DNA from: a virus
DNA length: 64,000 nucleotides
Reading direction: 5' to 3' (one strand)
Virus record (IMG/VR): IMGVR_UViG_3300027782_000027
Span: 176,760 to 240,759 of that record
Position 1 is the stretch's first letter; every line of letters starts with the position of its first letter. Made by a program: the position numbers and the translations under genes. Below, piece by piece: positions 1 through 8,770 of the stretch. The notes under the pieces were generated by a model. It saw only the letters and a list, made by a program, of their open reading frames with translations. It did no database searches and was not told the DNA's origin.

Positions 1-3000
1 GTAGTTCAGGGACTAGTGGAACATCTGGTTCAAGTGGTTCAAGTGGTTCTTCAGGGTCTAGTGGTAGTGTAGGAACAAGCGGAACTTCTGGTTCTTCAGG
101 AAGTAGTGGAAGTGCTGGGTCATCTGGTTCAAGTGGTTCGTCGGGTACATCAGGTGCTAATGGAAGCTCTGGTAGTTCAGGTTCAAGTGGTAGTTCAGGG
201 ACAAGTGGTTCGTCAGGTTCTAGCGGAAGTGCTGGAAGCTCAGGAAGTTCTGGTTCTGTTGGGACATCAGGTTCGTCAGGTACTTCAGGTTCAAGCGGTT
301 CTTCAGGTAGTAGTGGCTCAAGTGGTAGTTCAGGAAGTTCTGGTTCTGCGGGTACTTCAGGTTCAAGTGGAAGTGCTGGAACTAGTGGTTCATCTGGTAG
401 TTCAGGGTCTGCTGGTAGTTCAGGGTCAAGTGGAGTAACTGGTTCTTCAGGTACTAGCGGGTCTTCAGGAAGTTCTGGTAGTTCAGGTTCTAGTGGAAGT
501 GTTGGAACTAGCGGTTCATCAGGTACAAGTGGTTCATCCGGCTCAAGTGGAAGTTCTGGTTCATCAGGAAGTTCTGGTTCAACAGGTTCATCAGGAAGTT
601 CTGGTTCAACAGGTTCATCAGGAACAAGTGGTACGTCAGGTAGTAGCGGTTCTAGTGGTAGTACAGGGACTAGTGGTTCGTCAGGAAGTTCTGGCTCAGC
701 TGGTACAAGCGGAAGTTCAGGTTCTACAGGTAGTAGTGGGTCTAGCGGAAGTGCGGGTTCTTCAGGAAGTGTAGGGACTAGTGGAACATCTGGTTCTAGT
801 GGTAGTTCTGGTTCTAGTGGAAGTACGGGTAGTTCAGGTACTAGCGGTAGTAGTGGTTCATCAGGAAGTTCTGGTTCCACAGGTTCTTCGGGAAGTAGTG
901 GAACATCAGGTTCTGTAGGTTCATCAGGTACTAGTGGTTCTTCAGGTTCTAGTGGAAGTGCTGGAAGTTCAGGTTCAACTGGTACATCTGGTTCTTCAGG
1001 TTCAGTAGGAACAAGTGGAACTTCTGGTTCAAGTGGTAGTTCAGGTTCTTCAGGTTCAGTAGGAACAAGTGGAACTTCTGGTTCAAGTGGTAGTTCAGGT
1101 TCTTCTGGAACTAGTGGAAGTGTTGGTACAAGTGGTTCATCTGGAACATCAGGTTCTAGTGGTAGTTCAGGAAGTTCTGGTTCATCAGGAAGTTCGGGTT
1201 CCACAGGTTCTTCGGGAACATCAGGAAGTACTGGAAGTTCAGGGTCTAGTGGAAGTACTGGTAGTTCAGGGACTAGTGGTTCGTCAGGGTCTAGCGGAAG
1301 TTCAGGTACATCAGGTACTTCTGGTTCAAGTGGGTCTTCAGGTTCTAGTGGAAGTGTTGGAACATCAGGTACGAGCGGTTCGTCAGGTTCTAGTGGTAGC
1401 ACTGGAAGCTCAGGAAGTGCGGGTACATCAGGTAGTTCAGGTTCTGTAGGTACAAGTGGTAGTTCTGGAAGCTCAGGAAGTTCTGGTTCATCAGGTTCTG
1501 CGGGAAGTGCTGGTACATCAGGAACATCAGGTTCATCGGGAAGTAGTGGTAGTTCAGGGTCATCTGGTTCAGCAGGTACATCAGGTGCTAATGGAAGTTC
1601 TGGTACTTCAGGAACATCTGGTTCTTCAGGTTCAAGTGGAAGTAGTGGTTCATCAGGAAGTGTGGGTACATCTGGTTCATCTGGTACATCTGGTACATCA
1701 GGAACATCTGGTTCAAGTGGCTCAGCAGGTTCTAGCGGAAGTGCTGGAAGCTCAGGAAGTAGCGGTTCATCTGGTACATCAGGAGCTAATGGAAGTAGTG
1801 GAACATCTGGTTCTTCAGGTTCAAGTGGTAGTAGTGGTAGTTCAGGTTCAGCTGGTTCTTCTGGAACATCAGGTTCTAGCGGAAGCTCAGGAAGTACTGG
1901 TTCATCTGGTTCTTCTGGTACTTCAGGAAGTAGTGGAAGTTCTGGAACATCAGGTTCAAGCGGTTCATCAGGTAGTTCAGGAAGTGTTGGAACAAGTGGA
2001 AGTTCTGGAACTTCAGGTTCAAGTGGTTCGTCAGGTTCTAGTGGTAGTGCTGGAAGCTCTGGTACGTCAGGTACTAGTGGTTCATCAGGAACTTCAGGTT
2101 CAAGTGGTTCGTCAGGTTCTAGTGGTAGTACTGGAAGCTCAGGAAGTACTGGTACAAGTGGAAGTTCTGGTTCATCAGGTAGTTCAGGAAGTGTTGGTAC
2201 AAGTGGAAGTTCAGGTTCTGCCGGAACGTCTGGTTCATCAGGAAGTTCGGGTTCAAGCGGTAGTAGTGGAAGTTCAGGTTCTACTGGTTCAAGAGGAACA
2301 TCAGGAACATCAGGTAGTAGTGGTACAAGTGGAACATCAGGTACTTCTGGTTCATCAGGTTCTAGCGGAAGTGCTGGTTCATCAGGTACATCGGGAGCTA
2401 ACGGAAGTTCAGGTACAAGTGGTACTTCAGGAAGTAGTGGAAGTTCAGGGTCTAGCGGTAGTGCTGGAAGTTCAGGTTCTACTGGTACAAGTGGCTCTTC
2501 AGGAAGTTCTGGTACAAGTGGCTCTTCAGGAAGTTCTGGTTCATCGGGTAGTAGTGGAAGTGCGGGGTCATCTGGTTCATCAGGTACATCAGGTGCTAAT
2601 GGAAGTTATGGTACTTCAGGTACTAGTGGAAGTTCAGGGTCTAGCGGTAGTGCTGGAAGTTCTGGTTCTGTAGGTACAAGTGGCTCATCAGGTTCTAGCG
2701 GAAGCGCTGGAAGTTCAGGAAGTACTGGCTCAAGTGGTAGTTCTGGTTCGTCAGGAACAAGTGGTGCTAATGGTAGTTCAGGAACGTCTGGTTCAAGTGG
2801 CTCATCTGGTTCTTCAGGAAGTAGTGGTAGTTCTGGTTCTGTTGGAACATCAGGTTCTAGCGGTTCATCAGGAAGTTCTGGTTCTTCAGGAAGTACAGGT
2901 TCAAGTGGAACATCAGGTACTTCTGGTTCGTCAGGTTCTAGCGGTTCATCAGGAAGTAGTGGTAGTGCAGGTTCTTCAGGAACATCAGGGGCTAACGGTT

Positions 3001-6000
3001 CTTCAGGTACAAGTGGTTCGTCAGGTTCTAGCGGTAGTACTGGAAGCTCAGGAAGTAGTGGTACATCGGGTGCTAATGGAAGCAGCGGAACATCAGGAAG
3101 TTCAGGGTCTAGTGGTTCTTCAGGAACTGCTGGCTCAAGTGGATTATCAGGAAACGACTCTTCTAACTCAGGTAGATGGAGATATAATGGAACAGGTACT
3201 ACACCTGCAGCAACATTCTTTCAGACAGATAGTACAACAATATCTTCAATTACTAATGTCTATATAAACATTGATGATATAAATTCCACATCTTATGCTT
3301 CGTGGTTTTCTGGAATAGATACCATACAGGCTCTTGGTAATACTGTTTATTTACAAATCACACAAGTAGGTTCTAACAATATTATTGGTATATGGGATGT
3401 TGCAGGAATTACAGTAACCGGTAGTGTTTATAGATGGATATTCAAAGGTAATATTGTTGCAAATGGAACTTTATCCAGTACAGAATATACAATATCATGG
3501 GTATTTAATGGTCTTAATGGTTCATCTGGTACGAGCGGAAGTTCTGGAACATCAGGTTCAAGCGGAAGTTCGGGCAGTTCAGGTTCGTCAGGTAATACTG
3601 GAAGTTCAGGAACATCAGGTTCATCAGGAACTAGCGGTTCATCAGGTAGTGCTGGCTCAAGTGGAAGTTCAGGTAATACAGGTTCTTCGGGTACAAGTGG
3701 TAGTTCAGGGTCTTCAGGTAGTGTAGGTACATCTGGAACGAGTGGAACATCGGGTACTAGTGGAAGTTCAGGTTCATCAGGAAGTGCTGGTACGAGTGGA
3801 AGTTCAGGAACATCGGGTTCAAGTGGTAGTTCAGGTTCGTCAGGTAATACTGGAAGTTCAGGTTCTTCAGGAACATCAGGGTCCAGTGGTAGTTCAGGAA
3901 GTACAGGTTCTTCAGGTTCAAGTGGAACATCAGGAAGTTCAGGGTCTAGTGGTTCTTCAGGTTCTAGTGGTAGTGCTGGAAGTTCTGGTACATCAGGTGC
4001 TAATGGTAGTTCAGGAACATCTGGCTCAAGCGGTTCATCTGGCTCAAGTGGAAGTAGTGGTAGTTCTGGTTCAGTTGGAACATCAGGTTCTAGTGGAAGT
4101 AGTGGTAGTTCAGGGTCTTCAGGAAGTACTGGTTCAAGAGGAACAAGCGGTTCTTCAGGAACATCGGGAAGCTCAGGTTCAAGTGGTTCATCAGGTACTT
4201 CAGGTTCTAACGGAAGTTCAGGAACATCAGGAAGTGCTGGTTCAAGTGGTAGTTCAGGTTCATCAGGTTCAAGTGGAACATCAGGTTCTAATGGTAGCTC
4301 TGGTACATCAGGTAGTTCTGGTTCAAGTGGTAGTAGTGGTTCTAGCGGTAGTGCTGGTACTTCAGGTTCAGTAGGGACAAGTGGCTCTTCAGGAAGTGCG
4401 GGTAGTTCAGGGTCAAGTGGAAATACAGGCTCTTCGGGTACTAGCGGTTCATCAGGAACATCAGGTTCTTCTGGCTCAAGTGGCTCGTCAGGGTCTGGTG
4501 GAAGCTCAGGTACATCGGGTAGTAGTGGAACATCAGGGTCTTCAGGCTCAAGTGGAAGTTCAGGTAGTACAGGTTCATCGGGTTCATCTGGTATTACAGG
4601 TTCTTCAGGAACTAGTGGTAGTTCAGGTACATCAGGAAGTTCGGGTTCATCAGGTAGTAGTGGAAGCACTGGCTCAAGTGGTACTGGAGGTTCTTCAGGA
4701 ACATCAGGTTCTTCTGGTTCAAGTGGAAGCTCAGGTTCTTCGGGTAATAGCGGTTCATCGGGAACTTCTGGGTCAAGTGGAACATCAGGTTCTTCTGGCT
4801 CTTCAGGTAGTTCTGGGTCTAGCGGAAGTGCTGGCTCAAGTGGTAGTTCAGGTTCATCGGGTATTACTGGAAGTAGTGGAACAAGTGGTTCTTCTGGCTC
4901 AAGCGGAAGTTCAGGAACATCGGGTTCTTCGGGTACTTCAGGGTCAAGTGGTTCTTCAGGAAGTAGCGGAAGTTCGGGTAATACAGGTTCTTCTGGAACT
5001 AGCGGTTCATCAGGTAGTGCTGGTTCAAGCGGAAGTTCGGGTAATACAGGTTCTTCTGGAACTAGCGGTTCATCAGGTAGTGCTGGTTCAAGCGGAAGTT
5101 CGGGTAATACAGGTTCTTCGGGTACAAGTGGTAGTTCTGGAACATCGGGGTCAACAGGTTCTTCAGGAAGTTCTGGGATTACTGGTTCCTCAGGTACTTC
5201 TGGTTCAGGTTCTGCTGGTTCATCAGGTTCTAGCGGAAGTGGGTCATCAGGAACAAGTGGATTAGATGGTATAAGTGGAACATCTGGCTCAAGTGGTATT
5301 ACTGGTTCATCAGGTACTTCAGGTTCTGGCTCATCAGGAAGTTCAGGGTCTAGTGGAAGTACGGGTTCGTCAGGAACATCAGGTTCGTCAGGAACATCAG
5401 GAAGTTCAGGTTCTAGTGGTAGTTCTGGTTCAAGTGGGAGTACTGGTTCAAGAGGAACTTCTGGAAGTCAAGGTAACAAAGGAGGTCTTCAGTATATCTA
5501 TGGTAATGGAGCCGGTACAGCACCTTCTTCAGGTCAATTTAGTTATAATGGTGCAGGTTCTTCAGTTTATGATTTGAAATTTAATGTAACAACCGCGGAT
5601 TCTGCAAATATTAGTGATTATTTTTTCAATTTAGTTGGAAAAAGTGGGATTGTATATTTGATTTTCAATTTAAATGGTTCAAACAAAATTGATATTTATA
5701 GCTTTAATAACGTTTCGGTAAGTGGTAGTGATTATCTTTTTACAGGAGCTTTAGATACAAATGCTGGAGATACAACACTTACAACTAGTGATTTATGTGC
5801 AATTACCATAATTGTTAATGGAGCATCAGGTGCTAATGGTAGTTCAGGAACTTCAGGTTCAAGTGGTAGTAGTGGAAGTACTGGTTCAAGAGGAACATCG
5901 GGTTCTTCAGGTTCAAGCGGAAGTTCTGGTTCATCAGGGACTAGCGGTTCATCAGGAACTTCAGGTTCTAGTGGAAGTTCAGGTTCTAGTGGAAGTTCTG

Positions 6001-6326
6001 GTTCAAGTGGTTCTTCAGGAACTTCAGGTTCAAGTGGAAGTACAGGTTCAAGAGGAACATCTGGAAGCTCAGGAACTAGTGGTACTTCAGGTTCATCGGG
6101 TTCTTCGGGTACTTCAGGTTCAAATGGTTCATCTGGTACAAGTGGTAGTTCAGGTTCATCGGGTAGTTCAGGTTCATCAGGGACTAGCGGTTCATCAGGA
6201 AGTTCTGGAATTACTGGCTCTTCAGGAACATCAGGTTCAGGTTCATCAGGAACTAGTGGAGCTGCGGGCGGAACATTCACATTAGGAATTGTTTACACAA
6301 CCGCAAACAATTTTAACTTTATATAA
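1..6326 (+). CDS. Giant Gly-X-Y (GSS/GTS) repeat fibre protein, 5'-partial
   Basis: The frame (codons from base 3) is open at the left edge, so the real start is outside; about 2,107 residues are visible. Nearly all of it is Gly-X-Y triplets, mostly GSS and GTS with A, N, V, T or I swaps (GSAG, GANG, GNTG), and no proline in the repeats. Two globular inserts (about 3150-3516 and 5469-5826) resemble one another. A short non-repeat tip starting AAGGTFTLGIVYTT ends the protein. A GTG at 1662 is only an internal Val codon. Gly-X-Y tracts in phages usually form trimeric fibre shafts; a tail or head fibre shaft is therefore likely but inferred. Synonymous Ser and Gly codons are heavily mixed, which keeps the DNA from being a simple tandem repeat. 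The Ser/Thr density makes it a plausible acceptor for the glycosyltransferases at 34550-45517 (inference). Confidence 0.85.
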   Translation, partial: SSGTSGTSGSSGSSGSSGSSGSVGTSGTSGSSGSSGSAGSSGSSGSSGTSGANGSSGSSGSSGSSGTSGSSGSSGSAGSSGSSGSVGTSGSSGTSGSSGSSGSSGSSGSSGSSGSAGTSGSSGSAGTSGSSGSSGSAGSSGSSGVTGSSGTSGSSGSSGSSGSSGSVGTSGSSGTSGSSGSSGSSGSSGSSGSTGSSGSSGSTGSSGTSGTSGSSGSSGSTGTSGSSGSSGSAGTSGSSGSTGSSGSSGSAGSSGSVGTSGTSGSSGSSGSSGSTGSSGTSGSSGSSGSSGSTGSSGSSGTSGSVGSSGTSGSSGSSGSAGSSGSTGTSGSSGSVGTSGTSGSSGSSGSSGSVGTSGTSGSSGSSGSSGTSGSVGTSGSSGTSGSSGSSGSSGSSGSSGSTGSSGTSGSTGSSGSSGSTGSSGTSGSSGSSGSSGTSGTSGSSGSSGSSGSVGTSGTSGSSGSSGSTGSSGSAGTSGSSGSVGTSGSSGSSGSSGSSGSAGSAGTSGTSGSSGSSGSSGSSGSAGTSGANGSSGTSGTSGSSGSSGSSGSSGSVGTSGSSGTSGTSGTSGSSGSAGSSGSAGSSGSSGSSGTSGANGSSGTSGSSGSSGSSGSSGSAGSSGTSGSSGSSGSTGSSGSSGTSGSSGSSGTSGSSGSSGSSGSVGTSGSSGTSGSSGSSGSSGSAGSSGTSGTSGSSGTSGSSGSSGSSGSTGSSGSTGTSGSSGSSGSSGSVGTSGSSGSAGTSGSSGSSGSSGSSGSSGSTGSRGTSGTSGSSGTSGTSGTSGSSGSSGSAGSSGTSGANGSSGTSGTSGSSGSSGSSGSAGSSGSTGTSGSSGSSGTSGSSGSSGSSGSSGSAGSSGSSGTSGANGSYGTSGTSGSSGSSGSAGSSGSVGTSGSSGSSGSAGSSGSTGSSGSSGSSGTSGANGSSGTSGSSGSSGSSGSSGSSGSVGTSGSSGSSGSSGSSGSTGSSGTSGTSGSSGSSGSSGSSGSAGSSGTSGANGSSGTSGSSGSSGSTGSSGSSGTSGANGSSGTSGSSGSSGSSGTAGSSGLSGNDSSNSGRWRYNGTGTTPAATFFQTDSTTISSITNVYINIDDINSTSYASWFSGIDTIQALGNTVYLQITQVGSNNIIGIWDVAGITVTGSVYRWIFKGNIVANGTLSSTEYTISWVFNGLNGSSGTSGSSGTSGSSGSSGSSGSSGNTGSSGTSGSSGTSGSSGSAGSSGSSGNTGSSGTSGSSGSSGSVGTSGTSGTSGTSGSSGSSGSAGTSGSSGTSGSSGSSGSSGNTGSSGSSGTSGSSGSSGSTGSSGSSGTSGSSGSSGSSGSSGSAGSSGTSGANGSSGTSGSSGSSGSSGSSGSSGSVGTSGSSGSSGSSGSSGSTGSRGTSGSSGTSGSSGSSGSSGTSGSNGSSGTSGSAGSSGSSGSSGSSGTSGSNGSSGTSGSSGSSGSSGSSGSAGTSGSVGTSGSSGSAGSSGSSGNTGSSGTSGSSGTSGSSGSSGSSGSGGSSGTSGSSGTSGSSGSSGSSGSTGSSGSSGITGSSGTSGSSGTSGSSGSSGSSGSTGSSGTGGSSGTSGSSGSSGSSGSSGNSGSSGTSGSSGTSGSSGSSGSSGSSGSAGSSGSSGSSGITGSSGTSGSSGSSGSSGTSGSSGTSGSSGSSGSSGSSGNTGSSGTSGSSGSAGSSGSSGNTGSSGTSGSSGSAGSSGSSGNTGSSGTSGSSGTSGSTGSSGSSGITGSSGTSGSGSAGSSGSSGSGSSGTSGLDGISGTSGSSGITGSSGTSGSGSSGSSGSSGSTGSSGTSGSSGTSGSSGSSGSSGSSGSTGSRGTSGSQGNKGGLQYIYGNGAGTAPSSGQFSYNGAGSSVYDLKFNVTTADSANISDYFFNLVGKSGIVYLIFNLNGSNKIDIYSFNNVSVSGSDYLFTGALDTNAGDTTLTTSDLCAITIIVNGASGANGSSGTSGSSGSSGSTGSRGTSGSSGSSGSSGSSGTSGSSGTSGSSGSSGSSGSSGSSGSSGTSGSSGSTGSRGTSGSSGTSGTSGSSGSSGTSGSNGSSGTSGSSGSSGSSGSSGTSGSSGSSGITGSSGTSGSGSSGTSGAAGGTFTLGIVYTTANNFNFI
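4968..5119 (+). repeat. 63-bp tandem duplication inside the fibre gene
   Basis: Two exact 63-base copies (4968-5030 and 5031-5093) are followed by 26 bases of a third (5094-5119). Each copy is 21 codons, so the frame and the Gly-X-Y phase are kept. Elsewhere in the gene synonymous codons have drifted, so exact copies point to a recent slippage or unequal exchange that lengthened the shaft. Confidence 0.9.
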
Positions 6327-6334
6327 TATTTATA
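6326..6334 (+). promoter_or_regulatory. Candidate late-type motif ATATTTATA
   Basis: ATATTTATA lies 28 bases before the ATG at 6363 and immediately after the fibre stop codon. It is one of about a dozen WTATTTATW motifs found before virion-type genes in this window. Function is inferred; AT-rich chance occurrence is possible. Confidence 0.25.
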
Positions 6335-6362
6335 ATAAACTAAATTAAACTAATATAATAAT

Positions 6363-6782
6363 ATGCCAGCGAATACAGCTCCAATCTTTACACTATTACC
6401 TGAGATTATGTGGGATAATACTATCACAACTGCTAATAATACTGGTGATTTAACTTCAGGTACAGTTTATCCTGTATTTACCGCAGGTACCAATGGTAGT
6501 TATGTGCAAAAAATAAGATTTAGACATACAGGTGCCAATTCGGCGGCAACTGTTGCTCGTGTTTGGATTAATAATGGTTCTGCGACTACTAGTGCAATTA
6601 ATAACACTTTATTTGATGAAATAACAATTGCTGCAAACGCCACATTTACAACGAATGCCGCCTCAACCAACTATGAATTACCACTTATGTTTGGTTTACC
6701 TCCTAATTATAGACTTTATGTAACAATCGGTGCGGCTGCTGCAGGTGGTATTGATGCAACGGTTATAGGAGGAGACTACTAA
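6363..6782 (+). CDS. Putative small virion structural protein (139 aa)
   Basis: No family recognised with certainty. The 139-residue product is rich in Ala, Thr, Asn and Gly, has alternating polar/hydrophobic β-strand-like segments (TVARVWINNG, YRLYVTIGAA) and no membrane segment or signal peptide. The composition matches small β-sandwich proteins of phage fibres or heads. It sits directly downstream of the giant fibre gene on the same strand, and its stop overlaps the next start by one base (TAATG), suggesting one transcript. A decoration or fibre-associated role is inferred from composition and neighbours only. Confidence 0.6.
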   Translation: MPANTAPIFTLLPEIMWDNTITTANNTGDLTSGTVYPVFTAGTNGSYVQKIRFRHTGANSAATVARVWINNGSATTSAINNTLFDEITIAANATFTTNAASTNYELPLMFGLPPNYRLYVTIGAAAAGGIDATVIGGDY

Positions 6783-6967
6783 TGTTAATATACCAATTAA
6801 TACAATTTGACTATGGTTCGCCAGTATCTATGGGATATATGGAAATAGATTGGATGGCAGGACAATGTTTAAGATTAACCGATTTAGACGGTAATACTTT
6901 AGATTTGACAATAAATTTCGGATACCGAGTTGTTGATTCAAACCCTCCAAGACCATCATGGGCTTAA
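6782..6967 (+). CDS. Small conserved-looking protein in fibre block (61 aa)
   Basis: Not recognised. It is a 61-residue soluble protein with a central MAGQCLRLTDLDGNTLDLTI segment that reads as two β-strands joined by a turn. It starts one base inside the stop of the upstream virion gene and ends 6 bases before the first glycine-rich gene, so it is translationally embedded in the fibre operon. Reading frame and spacing support a real gene; function is unknown. A small accessory or assembly factor for the glycine-rich proteins is one possibility. Confidence 0.55.
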   Translation: MLIYQLIQFDYGSPVSMGYMEIDWMAGQCLRLTDLDGNTLDLTINFGYRVVDSNPPRPSWA

Positions 6968-6973
6968 AAAATT

Positions 6974-7870
6974 ATGATTGACTATTACAATTTAGCTGAC
7001 AATCAATATAAAAATCAAGTATATACCGGGTCTATAGGTACTAATACTACTTTCATGGTTTATTATTGGATTAAACCAAGAGGTGTTACTATGGTACATA
7101 TTACTGCTATTGGTGCTGGAGGTGGTGGAGGTGGTGGTAATTCTTCTGCGAGTACTGCGGCTTCAGGTGGTTCTGGTGGTGGTTCAGGAGCTATTACAAG
7201 ATTAACAATCCCCGCTATTTTTTTACCCGACCAACTTAGAATAATTGTTGCCGCTGGTGGTTCTGGAGGAACTACAGGTGGAGGTAATACTGCAGCTAAT
7301 ACTTTTGTTGAAGTTGCTAGAGGTTCTGCGGTTGCGGCTACCTATGTGTTACAAGCTAACGGTGGTGGTGGAGGTAACGTAGGTGCTGCGGGAGCAGCTT
7401 CTGCGGGTGGTGGAGCCGGAGCTATAGGTGTTCAAACTAATGCAGTATATCAGGCTTTAGGTACGTTTTCAGTTATTGCAGGTCAAGCGGGTGCTGCAGG
7501 TGCAAATGGTGCCGTAGGGGGTACAATAACAATTAACGGTAATGCTACAACAGTATCAGGAGGTGCCGCTGGAGGTGGGAAAAGTGCAGCTAATACCTCA
7601 TTTGGTGGTGGTAATATCAATCCTATTGGGCAAATACCTACAGGTAATGGAGGAAGCGCGGGTGGAACTAATAATGGTGATACAGGAACTTATACGTTTA
7701 ATGGATTTTATAGTGCAGGAGGTGCTGGTGGAGGTGCTTTTGCAACAGGTACTGCGGGCAGAGGAGGTGATGGTGGACCTGGCAGCGGTGGAGGTGGTGG
7801 TGGTTCAGGAGTAACTGGAGGTAATGGAGGTAATGGTGGACCCGGTATGGTAATAATAACATGTTGGTAA
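6974..7870 (+). CDS. Glycine-rich tail-fibre adhesin-like protein, copy 1 (298 aa)
   Basis: First of three tandem paralogues. A β-strand-like N-terminal segment (YYWIKPRGVTMVHITAIGAG) leads into runs of GG and GGG with Ala, Ser, Thr and Asn, and the protein closes with VIITCW. The pattern VTMVxxxAIGAGGGGGG is that of glycine-rich domains found at the tips of phage tail fibres. In Salmonella phage S16, a glycine-rich adhesin (gp38) is built from packed polyglycine II helices and binds the receptor; the same role is inferred here. Genes 7883-8761 and 8771-9649 share the architecture and the C-terminal CW. Strong codon-level divergence shows this is not a recent copy. Confidence 0.75.
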   Translation: MIDYYNLADNQYKNQVYTGSIGTNTTFMVYYWIKPRGVTMVHITAIGAGGGGGGGNSSASTAASGGSGGGSGAITRLTIPAIFLPDQLRIIVAAGGSGGTTGGGNTAANTFVEVARGSAVAATYVLQANGGGGGNVGAAGAASAGGGAGAIGVQTNAVYQALGTFSVIAGQAGAAGANGAVGGTITINGNATTVSGGAAGGGKSAANTSFGGGNINPIGQIPTGNGGSAGGTNNGDTGTYTFNGFYSAGGAGGGAFATGTAGRGGDGGPGSGGGGGGSGVTGGNGGNGGPGMVIITCW

Positions 7871-7882
7871 TAAGTATAAAAT

Positions 7883-8761
7883 ATGAGTTTTGTATATGAT
7901 TTAGCGGACACAAGTTATAAGACCGCAGTGTTTTATCAGTCAGGTAGTTGGATAAAACCACAAGGTATAACCATGATATCTATCACGGCTATTGGTGCTG
8001 GTGGTGGAGGTAGTGGAGGGGCTACTAATACATCTGCTAACGCAAGGTCAGGAGGTGGTGGAGGTGGTTCAGGTAGTATTACAAGATTGACTATTCCTGA
8101 AATGTTTATAACTGATTCATTAATTATAAATATTGGTACGGGTGGTAACGGAGGTGCTGCTGGTTTAGGAAATGGAGGTAGTGGAGGGTCAACAATTGTT
8201 GACATGCCTGTTCCGGGTAATGGTGACATATATACAAGAGTAATAGTTGCTACTGGAGGGTCAGGAGCAGTTGGTGCTACAGGAGGAGTGGCCGCAGGTG
8301 CAACTGACGTAGCCGCGGCATTATATTCGACATTAGGTATTTGGATGGCTATTGGAGGACAAGGAGGTGGTAACGGATTAACTGCCGCAGGTACTTCGGT
8401 AACATATGGAGCGACTATTGGACTACCAATTACCTCAGGTGCGGGAGGTGGTGGTATGGCCGCGGCAGGTACCACACCAACAAATGGTGGAGAAATTACA
8501 GGCGCAGGGTTTGTGTCTACAAACCCTGGTGGTATTTCAGGAGCTACAGGGAATAGAGGGGTTTATTCATTAACACCTTTTTATTCTACAGGAGGAAGTG
8601 GAGGTGGAGGTGGAGGGACAACTCCAGTTTCAGGTGGTGCAGGAGGTGATGGAAATATTGGATGTGGTGGTGGCGGTGGTGGAGGTGGTACTTCACCCAC
8701 AGGTGTTGGTGGCATTGGAGGAAAAGGTGGAGACGGTTTAGTAATAATACAATGTTGGTAA
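7883..8761 (+). CDS. Glycine-rich tail-fibre adhesin-like protein, copy 2 (292 aa)
   Basis: Paralogue of the genes at 6974 and 8771. The N-terminus carries SGSWIKPQGITMISITAIGA followed by glycine-rich sequence with islands such as ITRLTIPEMFITDSLIINIG, which align with ITRLTIPAIFLPDQLRIIVA of copy 1. It ends VIIQCW. The Gly-rich central part differs from its neighbours in length and island sequence, as expected for receptor-binding loops under diversifying selection. It lies 12 bases after copy 1 on the same strand. Receptor binding is inferred from family resemblance and position behind a fibre gene, not demonstrated by any motif. Confidence 0.75.
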   Translation: MSFVYDLADTSYKTAVFYQSGSWIKPQGITMISITAIGAGGGGSGGATNTSANARSGGGGGGSGSITRLTIPEMFITDSLIINIGTGGNGGAAGLGNGGSGGSTIVDMPVPGNGDIYTRVIVATGGSGAVGATGGVAAGATDVAAALYSTLGIWMAIGGQGGGNGLTAAGTSVTYGATIGLPITSGAGGGGMAAAGTTPTNGGEITGAGFVSTNPGGISGATGNRGVYSLTPFYSTGGSGGGGGGTTPVSGGAGGDGNIGCGGGGGGGGTSPTGVGGIGGKGGDGLVIIQCW

Positions 8762-8770
8762 TATAATAAT

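Noticed and set aside
106-6285. Long reading frames in other frames and on the minus strand across the fibre gene (e.g. VLVQV-type and PELPEEP-type proteins)
   Set aside because: They are translations of the same GSS/GTS repeat DNA in wrong frames. The Gly-X-Y frame is continuous from base 3 and carries the two globular domains and a sensible C-terminus.
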